DNA of 64,000 nucleotides from Melitaea cinxia (taxonomy: Eukaryota > Arthropoda > Insecta > Lepidoptera > Nymphalidae). Both the position numbers and the translations under genes were made by a program. The stretch lies in assembly GCF_905220565.1 (NCBI RefSeq), contig NC_059398.1, positions 11,863,210-11,927,209 of the forward strand, read 5' to 3'. Of this stretch, positions 33,749 through 45,562 are shown in pieces. The notes beneath the pieces were generated by a model. It was given only the letters and a program-made list of their open reading frames with translations. It searched no databases and had not been told where the DNA came from. Within the stretch, counting starts at the first letter, position 1, and each line of letters opens with the position of its first letter.

Positions 33749-34070
33749 ATAATTGTGTTTGCGAGCAAACGAAAAAAAAACGACTTCAATTACATTGACA
33801 AGTAATACAACGTAAGTAGACGAAAAAAAATAACAAACGCGAAATAGTCGCCAATACGATTTTCGAAGGTTCCCCTCGATTTCTCTGGATACCATCATCA
33901 TATCCTGGTTTCCTTATCATGGTACCACCCTTGGGATACCTCTTTTCAAACAAAAAAGAATCATCAAAATCGGTTCATAAATGACGAAGTTATCCGCGAA
34001 CACACATAAATATATATATATCGTCGAATTGAGAAACCTCCTCCTTTTGTGAAGTCGATTAAAAATATTA
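33749..34070 (-). mobile_element. Repeat family E copy (reverse)
   Basis: gcgagcaaacgaaaaaaaa and acgacttcaattacattgac at the left and ttttgtgaagtcgatta at the right match the family in reverse. Confidence 0.65.
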
Positions 34071-35905
34071 TATTTTTAACATAAAACCGTTCGTTGTTTA
34101 AATAATTTTAATACAATTACTTTAAAGTCTAAAAATTTTACTTGACTTCTACTGACATCTAGTGTTGAATAGCATTAACTAACCTATTAAACTTTTTTTG
34201 AAGAAAACTCATAGAAAACTATTTACTTTTATTTTAGTTAGGGTTTAAAATTGTATTTTTTTTTTTCACTTCAATGCACACAAATTATTATTGATTGTAA
34301 ATAAGATAAGTCAAACTATCATAATAATTATCATAGTTATTTAAAAATAAAATAGTATATAATAAACATATATTTCTTAAAATTTAAAAATGTAAACTGG
34401 AAATGCAGTTACATGCAAATTATGTTTTTATTTATGTTTAAAGTCTAATATATAATTATTTAATGCCAAATTATGTAGCGGTTAGCACCAAACTATCAAT
34501 TTTACGGCAGTTTGATTTTGACAGGAACTGAAACGGCTTTCTACCCGTTCTGTCTTTGTATTGTGTACTTTCATATTTCTTTATTACGTAATTGGCTTTT
34601 AAAATATTAAACGTGTATTAACAAAAGGCAGTAGTTGAGATACGAGCGTTTTGAAAGCATAGGAAGTAATTAGGGCGGCAGATGGCGCTGTACGCAACCG
34701 CAAGGCTCCGGTGACCCGCGTTGGATTCACATATGCCGTATTAAAATATCTTTTATACCGCAACGATAAACATTTTGTTTGGTTAAAAAACTTTTTGGTG
34801 TATATTGCCAAAAAATTGACCTTTTAAAAATGATAATATAATTATTATAAGTCTGGCGAGCTTTTGTAAATTTAAAATCTATTTCTCTAAAAAATATCTT
34901 TTTCTTTTATAATTCTTTATGTAGGAAGATTATATGACACCTTCTACTTTACGATGGTATGGTTTACAGAAAAATAAAAGTAACTAAATTCATTAACTGA
35001 AACGTTAAAACTGTTTAGGTTGCCATTGGAAGATTAAAATTATGTCACACTCATTAAAATTAAGTAATAATAAGTGTTGAGTGTATTTAATTTTACAAAA
35101 GAAAACTGACATCATAATCACAAATAAACAATAAGTTAATCTAATATCAACAATTAAAAAACTACTACTTATTAACAATTGATACTTAAGTTTAATGATC
35201 AGAAATTAACTACGCAGAATTTGCATTACATAAATTACATTAATAAAATTAAAAGTACACAGACCTAAGAATATAAAATCAATCATATTTATAATGGGTC
35301 GACAAATAATGGATTGTATTTCGATCAATATTACTTTCAAAAATATGATTTAAAATAACAATAGTCGAATCGTCTATAATGCGACAAAATTACCCTCATT
35401 ATTGATGGGAATACGAGATCGTGAAGGCGCTTTGTCAGTCATCGGCATCTACGCGGCTAACAGCTGGTGACAAATGCTTCGTTCGCGGACATTCTCTATG
35501 CCTTTTTGACTTTGATTTATGTATTTTTTATGCTCCATTCAACCGTCACGCTTACTATAGATATTGTATTTCATTTCAACCATACCAAACTGGTTGTTAA
35601 AATAACAATTAAAACTCTAATTGAATGACATAAAGCTCTAAATAGCATACCAAATATTTTTACGACTATTGTAGAACGAAAAATTTCGCGCTTGCGTCCG
35701 CGCAGTATATCGCTACATCATCACTTAACAGTAGGGAACGTGGTTTTTATTTTATTTTCATAGTAATTTATTTTTGTATAGACACAATAATGTTATTGTC
35801 CCTTTCGATTTTAAAGCAAATAGTTGCGAGTTTTGAGGGAGTGCCGGGGATACGGTTCACACCCTCCTTAACTCTTGCAATTAAGTAACGTAAAATAAAT
35901 AATCT
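34071..35905. other. Non-coding stretch
   Basis: Mainly AT-rich. AGATGGCGC (34680-34688) matches the inner half of a CTCF core, and 35395-35530 is a unique less AT-rich island with an E box in aacagctggtg. No gene. Confidence 0.45.
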
Positions 35906-35909
35906 TCAG

Positions 35910-36197
35910 TCTTAGAAATCAGAAGTGAAAGAGAATTTTATTTTAAAAAGAATAAGACACGGAGTAACCTTACAAGATTTATTCATTTACATCAACTAAT
36001 TGTTTATCGACACAAGTACAAGTACGCGTCCTATTAGCACTAGAGAGTACGTCCGTCGCTGCCGCGAGCTCGAAGCAAAGAGAGCGATGCTACCGCATGA
36101 TGCGACGTGGCGCACGCGGCGTTATTGCCCCGCTCTCCGCGCTCCGTTGCACGACGTCACTGAGTAGAGGAGCCGGGTCGTGGGAAAGTTTCTAACA
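35910..36197 (-). repeat. Downstream (3') LTR
   Basis: 288 bp, identical by eye to 38871-39158. It contains a CG-rich core with the ctctccgcgctccgttg block and an AT-rich third with the polyadenylation hexamers. Confidence 0.85.
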
Positions 36198-36459
36198 CGG
36201 CCTCTCCTGACAGCTGAACGTCCTCGTCAGCTTAACTCCCCTCGGCTTGGCTCTGCTCTTCTTCAGCAGGAGTTCCTCGGGCTTCATCTTCCTTTAACCC
36301 CAATCAAACCACCGTCATCTAAAGCAAAAAAAAATCTTTTGGTTGTTGTTTCATACTTTGTTGTCGTTGACAACATCCCATTGTAAAATGATCACAAGTG
36401 TGCATTTCAAGTGATCAGATTAAAATAGGTAGCTACAACTCGTATTCACAAACTATAGC

Positions 36460-36690
36460 CACAATGTCGGGGCTAACAAATACCACAATGTCGGGGTGAA
36501 AACAATTGCCACAATGTCGGGGCAAACTATAGCCACAATGTCGGGGCTAACAAACGCCACAATGTCGGGGCGAACAATTGCCACAATGTCGGGGCAAACT
36601 ACAGCCACAATGTCGGGGCTAACAAACGCCACAATGTCGGGGCGAACAATTGCCACAATGTCGGGGCAAACTATAGCCACAATGTCGGGG
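36460..36690. repeat. 24-bp minisatellite, ten cacaatgtcgggg units
   Basis: Ten copies of cacaatgtcgggg joined by 11-nt linkers of three alternating types (ctaacaaacgc, cgaacaattgc, caaactatagc), giving a 72-bp higher-order repeat. The 24-bp period is divisible by three, so both strands stay open over 200 bp; the repeated peptide frames are by-products. The array lies inside the LTR element. Confidence 0.9.
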
Positions 36691-38237
36691 CTACAATATT
36701 AATCCCTCTGCGAAGCGTCACACGCAGCTCACTCTTCTCTGCCCAGCACTGCAGCACAGGCCCATCAATGCAGCACAGGCCAAGCAATTCACCGCTTATC
36801 AGCAGGCTGTACGATGCGACGCTCAACTGAGTGTGTCACGCGTTGCGCACACCCGACGCAGCTCAGGTCGCAGGATGGAACGCTCAGCTGAGTATGTCAC
36901 GCGCAGCAGTACTCAACGTAGCTCAGGCAGGCAGCACACACTATTCGCACCTCTGGCCACGCTATGCTACACATGAAGTTGGTCGTTAGTGGTCACAGCT
37001 GTAACATTTTAAAATAGGCAACAAACATCTAGTCGTACGTAGTCATGTTTAGGCTAAGCTCCAAATCACATCTCATGTCGGTGGTAACAGTATGTAGCAC
37101 TGTTTTATATTGTCCATCAGTATCACTCAACTTATTTTTTTTTTTTGGTCCAATATCAGATATTACGTGTTGCAATGTGATGCACAAAATATCACTTATT
37201 TTCAAAATTCTGGACTCTAAAACAAGTGTCGATGTGTACTACAATTCGTATGGGAGTAACCAAACAGAGAACTCACATTTTTTAATAAAAGCATCAGTTA
37301 CAGTTTCGTTAGATTAAGATATAGCGCGTCTGAGTTAATTTTTCTTTTCAAAATGAGTGCAATACTTTTATTACGAAAGTATTAAATCAAGAGGAATCTC
37401 AACAAAAGCTTCGTCTTTTGTTCGCTCGGTCATACCTGACCTTGACTTATGTTACGTTCAATACTATCTCAGTTGATTAAAAAAAACAGCATTCCTAATG
37501 ATTGATATTGAAACTCGGAACCAAACCACTGTCTATCAAAAAAACTTTATTCAAATAACCTTCAAAAGCACTATCGAATCGTCATTTTACCAATTAAAAT
37601 TTTAAAGTGATTATTATTTTTAAAAGTAAAGCTACCACCGATTTGGAAATCGTTACGGCGTTACACCTATTTTTCCACGTCTGTAGCATGACAATCAACC
37701 GTACCTAATAGCATCACGTTTACGTGGATTTAACGTACTACTATCGCTTGACGAACGAACAGGATTATTCGCTGAACGCGCGCTCTTAGGCTTTACATAT
37801 ACCGACAGAAATTCGACCATATTATTTAACTGTAACCTAGCGTTCGTTGACACGGCTTTAATCTGAGATCAGAAATGCCTCCGATCACTGAAGCAGTTTT
37901 TAATTCACCTCACATGGCCACAACAATCGAAATTCAGTTTTAAAATTCGTATACGTGCAGTCCAGCCATCCAGCCATGCATTAGCATTTAGCATCACACG
38001 TAAGCAATTGCCTGTGTCCCAGACATTCTCGATAGTCTCAGTTATTTAATTTCCGAGCGCGATCTAGTTCTGCGCACCACAGGTCAGAATCATGAACACT
38101 GGGGTCGAAGTTTGATACATAGTAATGCTTAGATCTTACTTGAATGAAAAACGCGTCAACAATCCTGTCCGCTGTCCCTGCGCTGTCATCGCGAAGCGCC
38201 TCGGACGCTTGACCTGTCGCGTGCGACTCCGCATCTT

Positions 38238-38609
38238 CTACAGAGACCTCGTTGTTTCCTGGTGCGAAAGTTGGGATGCACGCTCGGCGCTAGGATGCGG
38301 TATCGTACTTGACGTCAATGACACCGTAGTAGGCAGCCTACTCTCTAGTGCATTTAACCACTTGAGTATTCGATTAAAAGGATCATCACGTCGTACACTA
38401 TCGCGACGGCCATACGAACTATCGCGGCGCCTATCCCTCGTACTTTCACAGGGAGATTTACTACGATTGTGACAGGAACGAGTTTGTCTATCCAAACGGT
38501 CGTAATTACTACTGCGTGAATTACCACGACGTCTACAAGAATTCTGCTTTTTATATCGTTCTTCAGACGGAGTGTGTCAACCCGTAGACCCAGACTCACG
38601 ATCAGACAT
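38238..38609 (-). pseudogene. Broken gag-like frame in the LTR element
   Basis: On the minus strand, 260 nt inside the 5' LTR, ATG 38607-38609 opens a frame rich in Arg, Ser and Asp (MSDRESGSTG, then an in-frame TGA, then NSCRRRGNSRSSNYDR and KSPCESTRDRRRDSS) and ends at about 38238. Position right after the 5' LTR and the SR-rich start fit the N-terminus of an insect gag. The stop and lack of any capsid or zinc knuckle show it is not functional. The identification is tentative. Confidence 0.4.
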
Positions 38610-38870
38610 TTCTAACTAAATAGCTGAATACCACACATGACACAAATAACGTAACGAACAACACAAAGCTTTCTTTCCTAATAAAACAAAAAATATTACG
38701 CAATCACTATTGTTGATTTTAAACAAAATACCACACTCGACACACATTTAACGAGCAACACGAGGTTTTTTTTTCGTATGAAAGAAGAAAAGAAATGTTA
38801 CACAATCACTATTGTTGATTTATAACAATGGCGAACGGTCGAAACGCGCGTGTATCTATCCCACTTCTGA

Positions 38871-39158
38871 TCTTAGAAATCAGAAGTGAAAGAGAATTTT
38901 ATTTTAAAAAGAATAAGACACGGAGTAACCTTACAAGATTTATTCATTTACATCAACTAATTGTTTATCGACACAAGTACAAGTACGCGTCCTATTAGCA
39001 CTAGAGAGTACGTCCGTCGCTGCCGCGAGCTCGAAGCAAAGAGAGCGATGCTACCGCATGATGCGACGTGGCGCACGCGGCGTTATTGCCCCGCTCTCCG
39101 CGCTCCGTTGCACGACGTCACTGAGTAGAGGAGCCGGGTCGTGGGAAAGTTTCTAACA
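38871..39158 (-). repeat. Upstream (5') LTR
   Basis: 288 bp matching 35910-36197. As the 5' LTR in minus-strand orientation it would hold the promoter. Confidence 0.85.
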
Positions 39159-39162
39159 TCAG

Positions 39163-39999
39163 TTTATTTTCTATTTCAATAATGTTGTTAGAAAATTGTA
39201 CAATATGTTTAGGAATTAATTTCGTTGCAATATTTTTAGTCACTTTCATTATTTCGTATTTGTAAGATGTTTGACCTGATGTAAAAGTTCTATGACATCG
39301 ACGTACGCTAATCATAGCGTTGATTGAGCTTCAACCCTTCACCTTCATAGAGAACAAGATAACTTTGCGAAGTGGGACGCTTACATGATGTATCAGTACA
39401 AAACAGAACAACTTATCTACTTCCGACTGTAATACAATGTATCAAGCTGTAGATAATGAGCAAAAAGATCAAGTCTATTAATAAATAATTTTCGAAGCGT
39501 ATCCTGCGTGCCACACTTCCTGAGAGCAGATTAGCAAATCTATATCGTCACGTTGTTTGTCCGCGATGGACTCCTAAACTACTTAACCAATTTTAATGAA
39601 ATTGTACACAGATATGTCACAACTTTGTCCAACTTAAAATATAGGCTACATTTTATTTCGATATATATAATTATTATGTACGATGCGTTACAGCGACGGG
39701 AGGGAGGTTCGAACAACGCGAATCGAATTATTAATAATGCCTAAAATTGACACACAATTTAATATTAACATCACAATAAATAATAATAATAGGTAACGAA
39801 TTAAAAAAAATCGTGAGTAAATACAACTATAAATAGGAGATATTGAAAAAGTTATATTTGATTTTATCTTCAATTTTATTTGCCCTAAGGATGATCCTTT
39901 TCAAGCTCAAAAATAAAATCCTATAAATCAATATTTATACGATACTAGCCTTAATATTGTAAGTCAAACATGGTCAATTTATCAAATCAAAGAAACCGT
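39163..39999. other. Non-coding stretch with a possible old transposon piece
   Basis: gtttgtccgcgatggactcc...ttttaatgaaattgtacaca at 39555-39620 resembles the interior of decayed Helitron-like elements. Nothing else. Confidence 0.4.
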
Positions 40000-40290
40000 C
40001 TGTGACCCGCGTGGTACAATAAAAAGCGATTCGCAACATTCCTTACTAGAGGTGAAAATGATACAAACAATTGTTATTGGATAATGTCGCGGCTTTGTAC
40101 TCGACGATAACAAAAGATTCTCGCGACGGTAGTCGACAATGCGGCGGCAAGCGAGAGGGGCAATTTGTCAGAATCGACAATACTGCTCGACATATTGACC
40201 ATTATTTATGGAGCTGTAAAATTCGTCGGTTTTATTGCGGGAACGATTGAACATCGTGTATTACACGATGACGTTGCAAATACTCGTACT
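40000..40290. promoter_or_regulatory. Unique island with Sox-type sites, candidate enhancer
   Basis: Higher GC than its flanks and not repeated. Contains the palindrome AACAATTGTT (40066-40075), the layout of a paired Sox site, followed by attgg, and two further gacaat sites near 40133 and 40173. Confidence 0.3.
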
Positions 40291-40727
40291 TTGTTGCGGA
40301 CATCTTACGACCGTTTGTTATTTTGAGCTTTTTTATACTCTTATCATTTTTAAGTATGAAATATTTTATGACGAGTTATAGGTTTAAAAATGATGCTAAC
40401 ACTACAATGGTCTTTGAAACATCCCTATTTTGTATACCTAATGTTTTAATACTAATGTTATTTTTTATTACAATAATGCAAATATTCAATTTCTATGTAA
40501 AGTGTAGAGATTGATATTGTTATTTTTAATATATATTAGCACGGATATTGAATACTCGGTGATAGATTGCGGACCCTTTGGACATCGCGCAGGGTCGCAA
40601 ACAGAAATTAGTTTTTTTCCAGTACAAAAATAAATAAAATGTAAAACTATCAAGTACCTATTAAATATTTTTATATCTTTGTCAATAAATGCTGTGGTAA
40701 TTTCTGGTCAGTGCTTAATATCCGTTC
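40291..40727. other. AT-rich non-coding stretch
   Basis: No supported feature. Confidence 0.5.
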
Positions 40728-40777
40728 TGATATTTATATTTTTTTTTTTTTTTTTTTTTTATTTATAAATTTTGATC

Positions 40778-40798
40778 CACGGGCTCAAAATGCCCGTG
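40778..40798 (-). other. 3'-terminal stem-loop of copy 2
   Basis: On the minus strand cacgggc, a 7-nt loop (attttga) and gcccgtg form a perfect 7-bp stem. Against copy 1 the 3' arm has C where copy 1 has T, so pairing is kept (G-C versus G-U). Confidence 0.75.
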
Positions 40799-41635
40799 CC
40801 ATTGTTTATCATGCATGCATTATAATACTACAGGCGATTTTTCTACTTATTATACTACAGATCGACAGTCCTGTGACTGCCTAGTAAAACTAGGACGTGG
40901 TCCGACGCAGACGGTTTTTTTTTTTTTTTCCTTACTAAATACTGTTTATGCAGAAGTATACACATAATTGCTTTCTAATTTCTAACATTATTCTTTTCTT
41001 ATCTATGTCTATATTTACACTTATTTGCCTAGTTATCATATATGTACACTTATTTCCTAGTTACCATATATGTACACTTATGTTCTACTTACAATTTACA
41101 CTTAACCTATGTTACTGTTAGTAAGGATTTTTTTTTTCTTATATATATATATTATTTTTTATATAGTTATTATTTGTTTATCTATGTATAAGTTATCTAT
41201 TTCTGTTATTTACTTAAATTTCACTACATAACTATTTATTTATCTATTTTTTTTTTATTTTTTTTTTATAGGTACATCCACAAAATACATATGGAACATT
41301 ATATATAATTCACTATTACATTTTTATCTAATATGTATCCCATCACGGGGTACACAACATTCCACAATATATTAATGCCGTGTAGCAAGTATAATTAAAA
41401 TTACTTCGCATAAAAAATTAACAGTAAAGATATTACTTGTTAATAATAAAATTCATTTAAAAAGGTCATCAATCAAATTTATATAAAGTGTAAAGTTGAG
41501 ATAATATTAATAATCAAACTTAGCTTAACTAAAATTTAAATAAATATTTAAATAAATATATCAGCATGCAAAATAACTGCTATTTGTAACTATTTGATAA
41601 ACCAAAAGGATATAAGAATTTATATATTTATATAT

Positions 41636-42820
41636 CTACTTTCTTATTACTATATCATGAGCCACGCCTGATCCCAGCATCTTGAGCAGAGCCCTTGCCA
41701 ACGACATATCACGCTTGTGGATGGTTCTTTTCAGGTTGTGCTCCAAGATTGTTTTTGTCGAGGCACCCAGCGCTCGGCTAACGAACCTGCCGATTGCGTC
41801 ATCACCGTCGTCAGTGTAGTAGACACAGGTGTTAGTGTGTCTTGTTAACGCTACTACCGCATGAGGCACACTATCGTGGATTTGTAGCCTCTCGGTCTTT
41901 GTCTGGACGATGATGACCTCGCTGTAGGTTTGCCCTTGTGCTTCATGAATGGTCATGACGCGCGATCCCTCTCCAGCACCGTATCCCTGGTCCATCAGGA
42001 ATTTTTTCTCTTTCTGCGTATAGACCAAGTATAGGGTGTCCTTTTGAAATTTTGGTATTGGCGCGCCAGTGTATCCATTCATTCTGAGGGAGTGGATGGT
42101 GGGATTTGACGAGTACATGTTTATATATACCTCGCAGATGGCATATACAACGTCCATGGGACTCCGGTATGTGCAGGACAACTCACGTGAGATGTTGATT
42201 GTCAGGTAAGGTCTACAGTACCTTATTTCGAACAGATTTTCTCTGTCTATATAAGGCAACTGGTTGACATCTCCGATGAGAACAACTTCGTTTGCCCCCG
42301 AAAGCCGAGCCGCCATTACTATAGCTCCAAAATGGTTCATAAGGGCTTCGTCCACCGTTAAACGGTTACATTTCGTGCCCTTTTTGAATCCATTTGTTAA
42401 AATGGAGGCCATAGTACGTACCCTAGACCTGATTTTGTCGCCAAAGCGGCGGGCTAGTTTCTCTTTAAGATCTTTGGCAGCTTCGACCGTCGTGGTAACT
42501 ACTATTTCTACATTCTCATCGAAGTTCCTAACTGTGTGTCGTTTTTCCGCACCCAGGTACCCCGTTTATCCACTCCAGCTTCGGCAATTGCCAGCCCACG
42601 AGGCCCGCGTCGACATCAAGATCAACTGAAATGGATTTTGCCATCTCAAGCATCCTGTCATCCAGCATTACTCTCGTGCACTTGGCAACCACCAAAACCG
42701 GGTCCCTCGGAGGTGTTAAAAATTTTGGTGACGTGTTTTCCCGCCCCGCAGCCTCGGCCGTGCCCACAAATCCACCCGTGCCGCTATAGGCTGCCATATA
42801 TTTTCCTGACATGTGTCCTT
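41636..42820 (-). pseudogene. Helicase gene copy 2, frameshifted
   Basis: The upstream part encodes residues matching 380-472 of the 765-aa protein, including ARCTKVML-like and Walker A GVPGCGKT blocks, then hits a stop at 42528. At that point the copy is 2 nt shorter than copy 1, and the frame resumes to carry VDEA, GDVNQLP, SCTYR, TIHEAQGQTY and VVALTRH to a stop at 41636. Divergence from copy 1 is substantial, yet every motif downstream of Walker A is unchanged in its key residues, implying the source lineage evolved under selection. The C-terminal tail beyond KML differs from copy 1. Confidence 0.85.
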
Positions 42821-42894
42821 TGATATTTATATATCCGTTCGGATAATTATTGCAATGTTCAAAAAGTACAAATATATAATTGACGTAGGGAATA

Positions 42895-43125
42895 GGAGGA
42901 AATATCTTGCACAAAATCTGGAGCAGCCTGACTGGAGAAAGTACCTTAACCTGACAAAAGACTATAGCAAAAAACTACTCCCAAGTAGTTTATTCTTGTA
43001 GTAAGAGCTCCTGGGTAGGTGGGGGGTCGGCAACACGCTTGCAATACTTGTGGTGTTGTCCATGGGCTACGATCTCCGTTTACCACTAGGCAGACTGTAC
43101 GCTTGCTTGCCACCCTAGCAATATA
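42895..43125 (-). repeat. Repeat family D, longer copy
   Basis: caaaatctggagcagcctg, tggagaaagtacc and acctgacaaaagac, then a g-rich stretch, then gggctacgatctccg and gactgtacgcttgcttgcc, which match the reverse of the 15605 copy. It shows the family extends well beyond the short core seen elsewhere. Confidence 0.6.
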
Positions 43126-43349
43126 AAATCATATTTCAAGAAATTATATTTCAAGAATGAATTTTAAACAGTTCCAAATATGAAAAAACTTTCCTTAAAA
43201 ACAACTTATACCTCTGAGCAACTTCGTTCTTACTTTTTATCGAGATAATAGTTCAATGTAAGTTTGTAAACACGAAAACAAAACATTTTACAAAAACACA
43301 ATCCGTTACGAATTGGACAATAATCATTTATATAAAAAGCGTAACAAAA
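43126..43349. other. AT-rich spacer
   Basis: No feature. Confidence 0.5.
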
Positions 43350-43475
43350 TTAATACTTAAGGGGTTTACCGGCATTGTGGCCGCGCGATCTGCAAGGCGG
43401 GCCGGTGCCGCCCTGACCGCCCCCTCAGCTGCCGCACAGCTACATGCCAGCACGTGTGTCAGCACAAAAACTGTT
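43350..43475. promoter_or_regulatory. Isolated GC-rich island
   Basis: cggccggtgccgccctgacc-like composition stands out in AT-rich DNA. A 62-codon minus-strand frame (43328-43516) crosses it with a hydrophobic stretch (VFVLTHVLACSC), but there is no family match and composition alone can explain it. It could be a promoter, an exon or a regulatory island. Confidence 0.25.
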
Positions 43476-44483
43476 ACCGCTTTTGTACTACAAACTGAAT
43501 ATCTTTTACACGGCAACTTCTATATTTGACCGTTCTTTGATAAGCGTAAAATCAAGAAGAAAAAAACAAAATAAAAAAACATCAAACTATACCTACGAGT
43601 ACTTTGTGGTCAAAATGGAATGTTCATTTGACTGTGTTTCTCCTAGTTTACAGATAGAATATATCAAAGTTATTAAAAAGAACTGTAATTAATTTCGTTG
43701 ACTTATTTAGCTGCTGGTATTTTATTATAAATACCTATATGCAATAAAATGCATTTGGCAGATAAAAAGGCTTATACTTAGTGTTATTGTGTTATATGCG
43801 CAAAGTATAATGTGCGTGTATAATGCGCAATAAATTCATATAAAATTAATTATAATATGATATAGGTTTTAAATATTAACAGTAGGCAGACTACTTATTG
43901 ATATTATCAATCATATCAAAGGTAGCCTTAATATTTCTTAGGTTTTATTACAAGTGTAACATTGTATAAAATACAAAAATTAATTTAACAATGCATCATC
44001 AATAATGGCAAAAACTGCAATAAAAACGATGAAATATGAAAAATGAAATAGAAAGTAATACTAACATTAATAAAGAATGTACGTATTTATCAGTGTAACG
44101 AAGGCATTATCTATTAATCGCCAATGTTTATGCCTGATGCAAAGGTATCATACAATTTGCAATATAATTAATTCACGAATGCAGTGTAGCTATTAAATAT
44201 ATAAATAAGGTAAAGGTAATAAATAAGGTTGCATATAACACTGGGTATATTACCTAAGTTTTTTTTATTGTTTGACTTTTTGCTACCTTATTTTAAAAAT
44301 TACCTTATTGTTCTTTTATTATTGTCGAATTTTTTATTTGTTTATTTGTATTATTATTTTTGTAAATGACATTATTTTGACTTTCGTTATGTGTGTGTAT
44401 CACCTTATAACGAAATAAATGTTTTCATTCCATTTCATTTCAAATGTAACTTTTTATTAAAATACTTCAAAATTGTTTATCGT
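43476..44483. other. AT-rich non-coding stretch
   Basis: Nothing recognised. Confidence 0.5.
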
Positions 44484-44497
44484 TACTACTGAAGCAT

Positions 44498-44837
44498 CAT
44501 CATTATCATCATTACAGCCTATACAGTCCACTGCTGGACATAGGCCTCCACAAGTTTACGTCAAAAATAACGTGAACTCATGTGTTTTGCCCATAGTCAC
44601 CACGCTGGGCAGGCGGGTTGGTGACCGCAGTACTGGCTTTGTCGTACCGAAGACGCTGCTGCCCGTCTTCGGCCTGTGTATTTCAAAGCCAGCAGTTGGA
44701 TGGTTATCCCGCCATCGGTCGGCTTCTTAAGTTCCAAGATGGTTGTGGAACCTTGTTATCCCTTAGTCGCCTCTTACGACACCCACGGGAAGAGAGGGGG
44801 TGGCTAAATTCTTTAGTGCCGTAGCCACACAGCACAC
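44498..44837 (-). mobile_element. Repeat family B, full copy
   Basis: Flanked by a 14-bp duplication tactactgaagcat (44484-44497 and 44838-44851). A catcattatcatcatt tail is at the left. The body is almost identical to the 49177 copy, so both derive from a recently active source. Confidence 0.85.
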
Positions 44838-44851
44838 TACTACTGAAGCAT

Positions 44852-45562
44852 ATTATTCAGTTAAACACTAGGTACTTAGATGATACCAATGAGTTGGTAT
44901 TATTCACTTTATATAACATATAAACTAAATATTTCTTCTGATGATCTCAACATAAAATTGAATTATTTATTATAAAAAAATTAATAGATAAAGCGTATTA
45001 TTCGGTGCAGGATTATATAGATGATAAAGTTGTGATTCATGTAAGATATTACTGATTTTGTACTAAAACACAGTTTATATATTATCTTCAAAAGAGTTAC
45101 TACGGAGTTTCTTGTCGGTTCTTCTCTGAAGGCTTATAAAAATAATAATGACATGAAAATTTTATTTAGTCTATTTGAATAATATTATTTTTGCTTTTGA
45201 TTGATTGATTTGATTTTTTTAGACTAAAATATTGTAGATATAAGATTCAAGTCACTTTTAAAGGCTATTTATATACTTAGTTGTTATTGTTTAACGAGAG
45301 CTAAAAACAATACTTAGCTCTTTGTTTCTTTAGGTTTTCGATTTATGTCGTGTTTTTCAAATATTTGCACGTTCTTTATAAAAATTAGTTTTTTTTAAAC
45401 ATATAACAAAAACCATTAACAAATTTTTTTTCCGATAAATTGGACGAAGATTCGAAAAATAAAATTGAAAAATAACTTTTTCAAGTTTCAACGATTAATT
45501 TGTTTAAAACATAAGTATGAAGAATAACACTGTAAAAATTTTTTTTTACGAAAGTGAAATAA
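44852..45562. other. AT-rich non-coding stretch
   Basis: Nothing recognised. Confidence 0.5.

Larger units (their letters stand above)
35910..39158 (-). mobile_element. Non-autonomous LTR retrotransposon with identical LTRs
   Basis: Two 288-bp direct repeats (35910-36197 and 38871-39158) look identical base for base and are flanked by the 4-bp duplication TCAG (35906-35909, 39159-39162). On the minus strand the LTR begins TGTTAGAAAC and ends TTTCTAAGA, with AATAAA hexamers in its 3' third; a purine-rich aggagaggccg lies just before the downstream LTR, as a polypurine tract should. This fixes minus-strand transcription. A primer-binding site is not obvious right after the 5' LTR (tcagaagtgggatag). 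The 2.67-kb interior has no intact gag-pol, so it must be mobilised in trans. Identity of the LTRs means a recent insertion. Confidence 0.85.
40740..42820 (-). mobile_element. Helicase retroelement copy 2, 5'-truncated
   Basis: Flanked by the 12-bp duplication tgatatttatat (40728-40739 and 42821-42832) with the poly(A) (T run 40739-40760 on this strand) at the left end. Read on the minus strand it begins at the codon matching residue 380 of the copy-1 protein, runs through the helicase, and has the same 3' UTR landmarks: three 28-29-bp units (41017-41081) and the terminal stem-loop (40778-40798). The interior of the UTR differs, including an extra A run near 40917-40931. Truncation at the 5' end only, with a duplicated target, is classic LINE-type integration. 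Confidence 0.9.

Noticed and set aside
36460..36690. CRISPR-like array
   Set aside because: Eukaryotic context, spacers are three recurring linkers rather than unique, and the unit is too short.
36453..36702. Repetitive proteins on both strands (TATMSGQ-type and CPDIVAIV-type)
   Set aside because: Open only because the minisatellite period is 24 bp; no start context or other coding sign.
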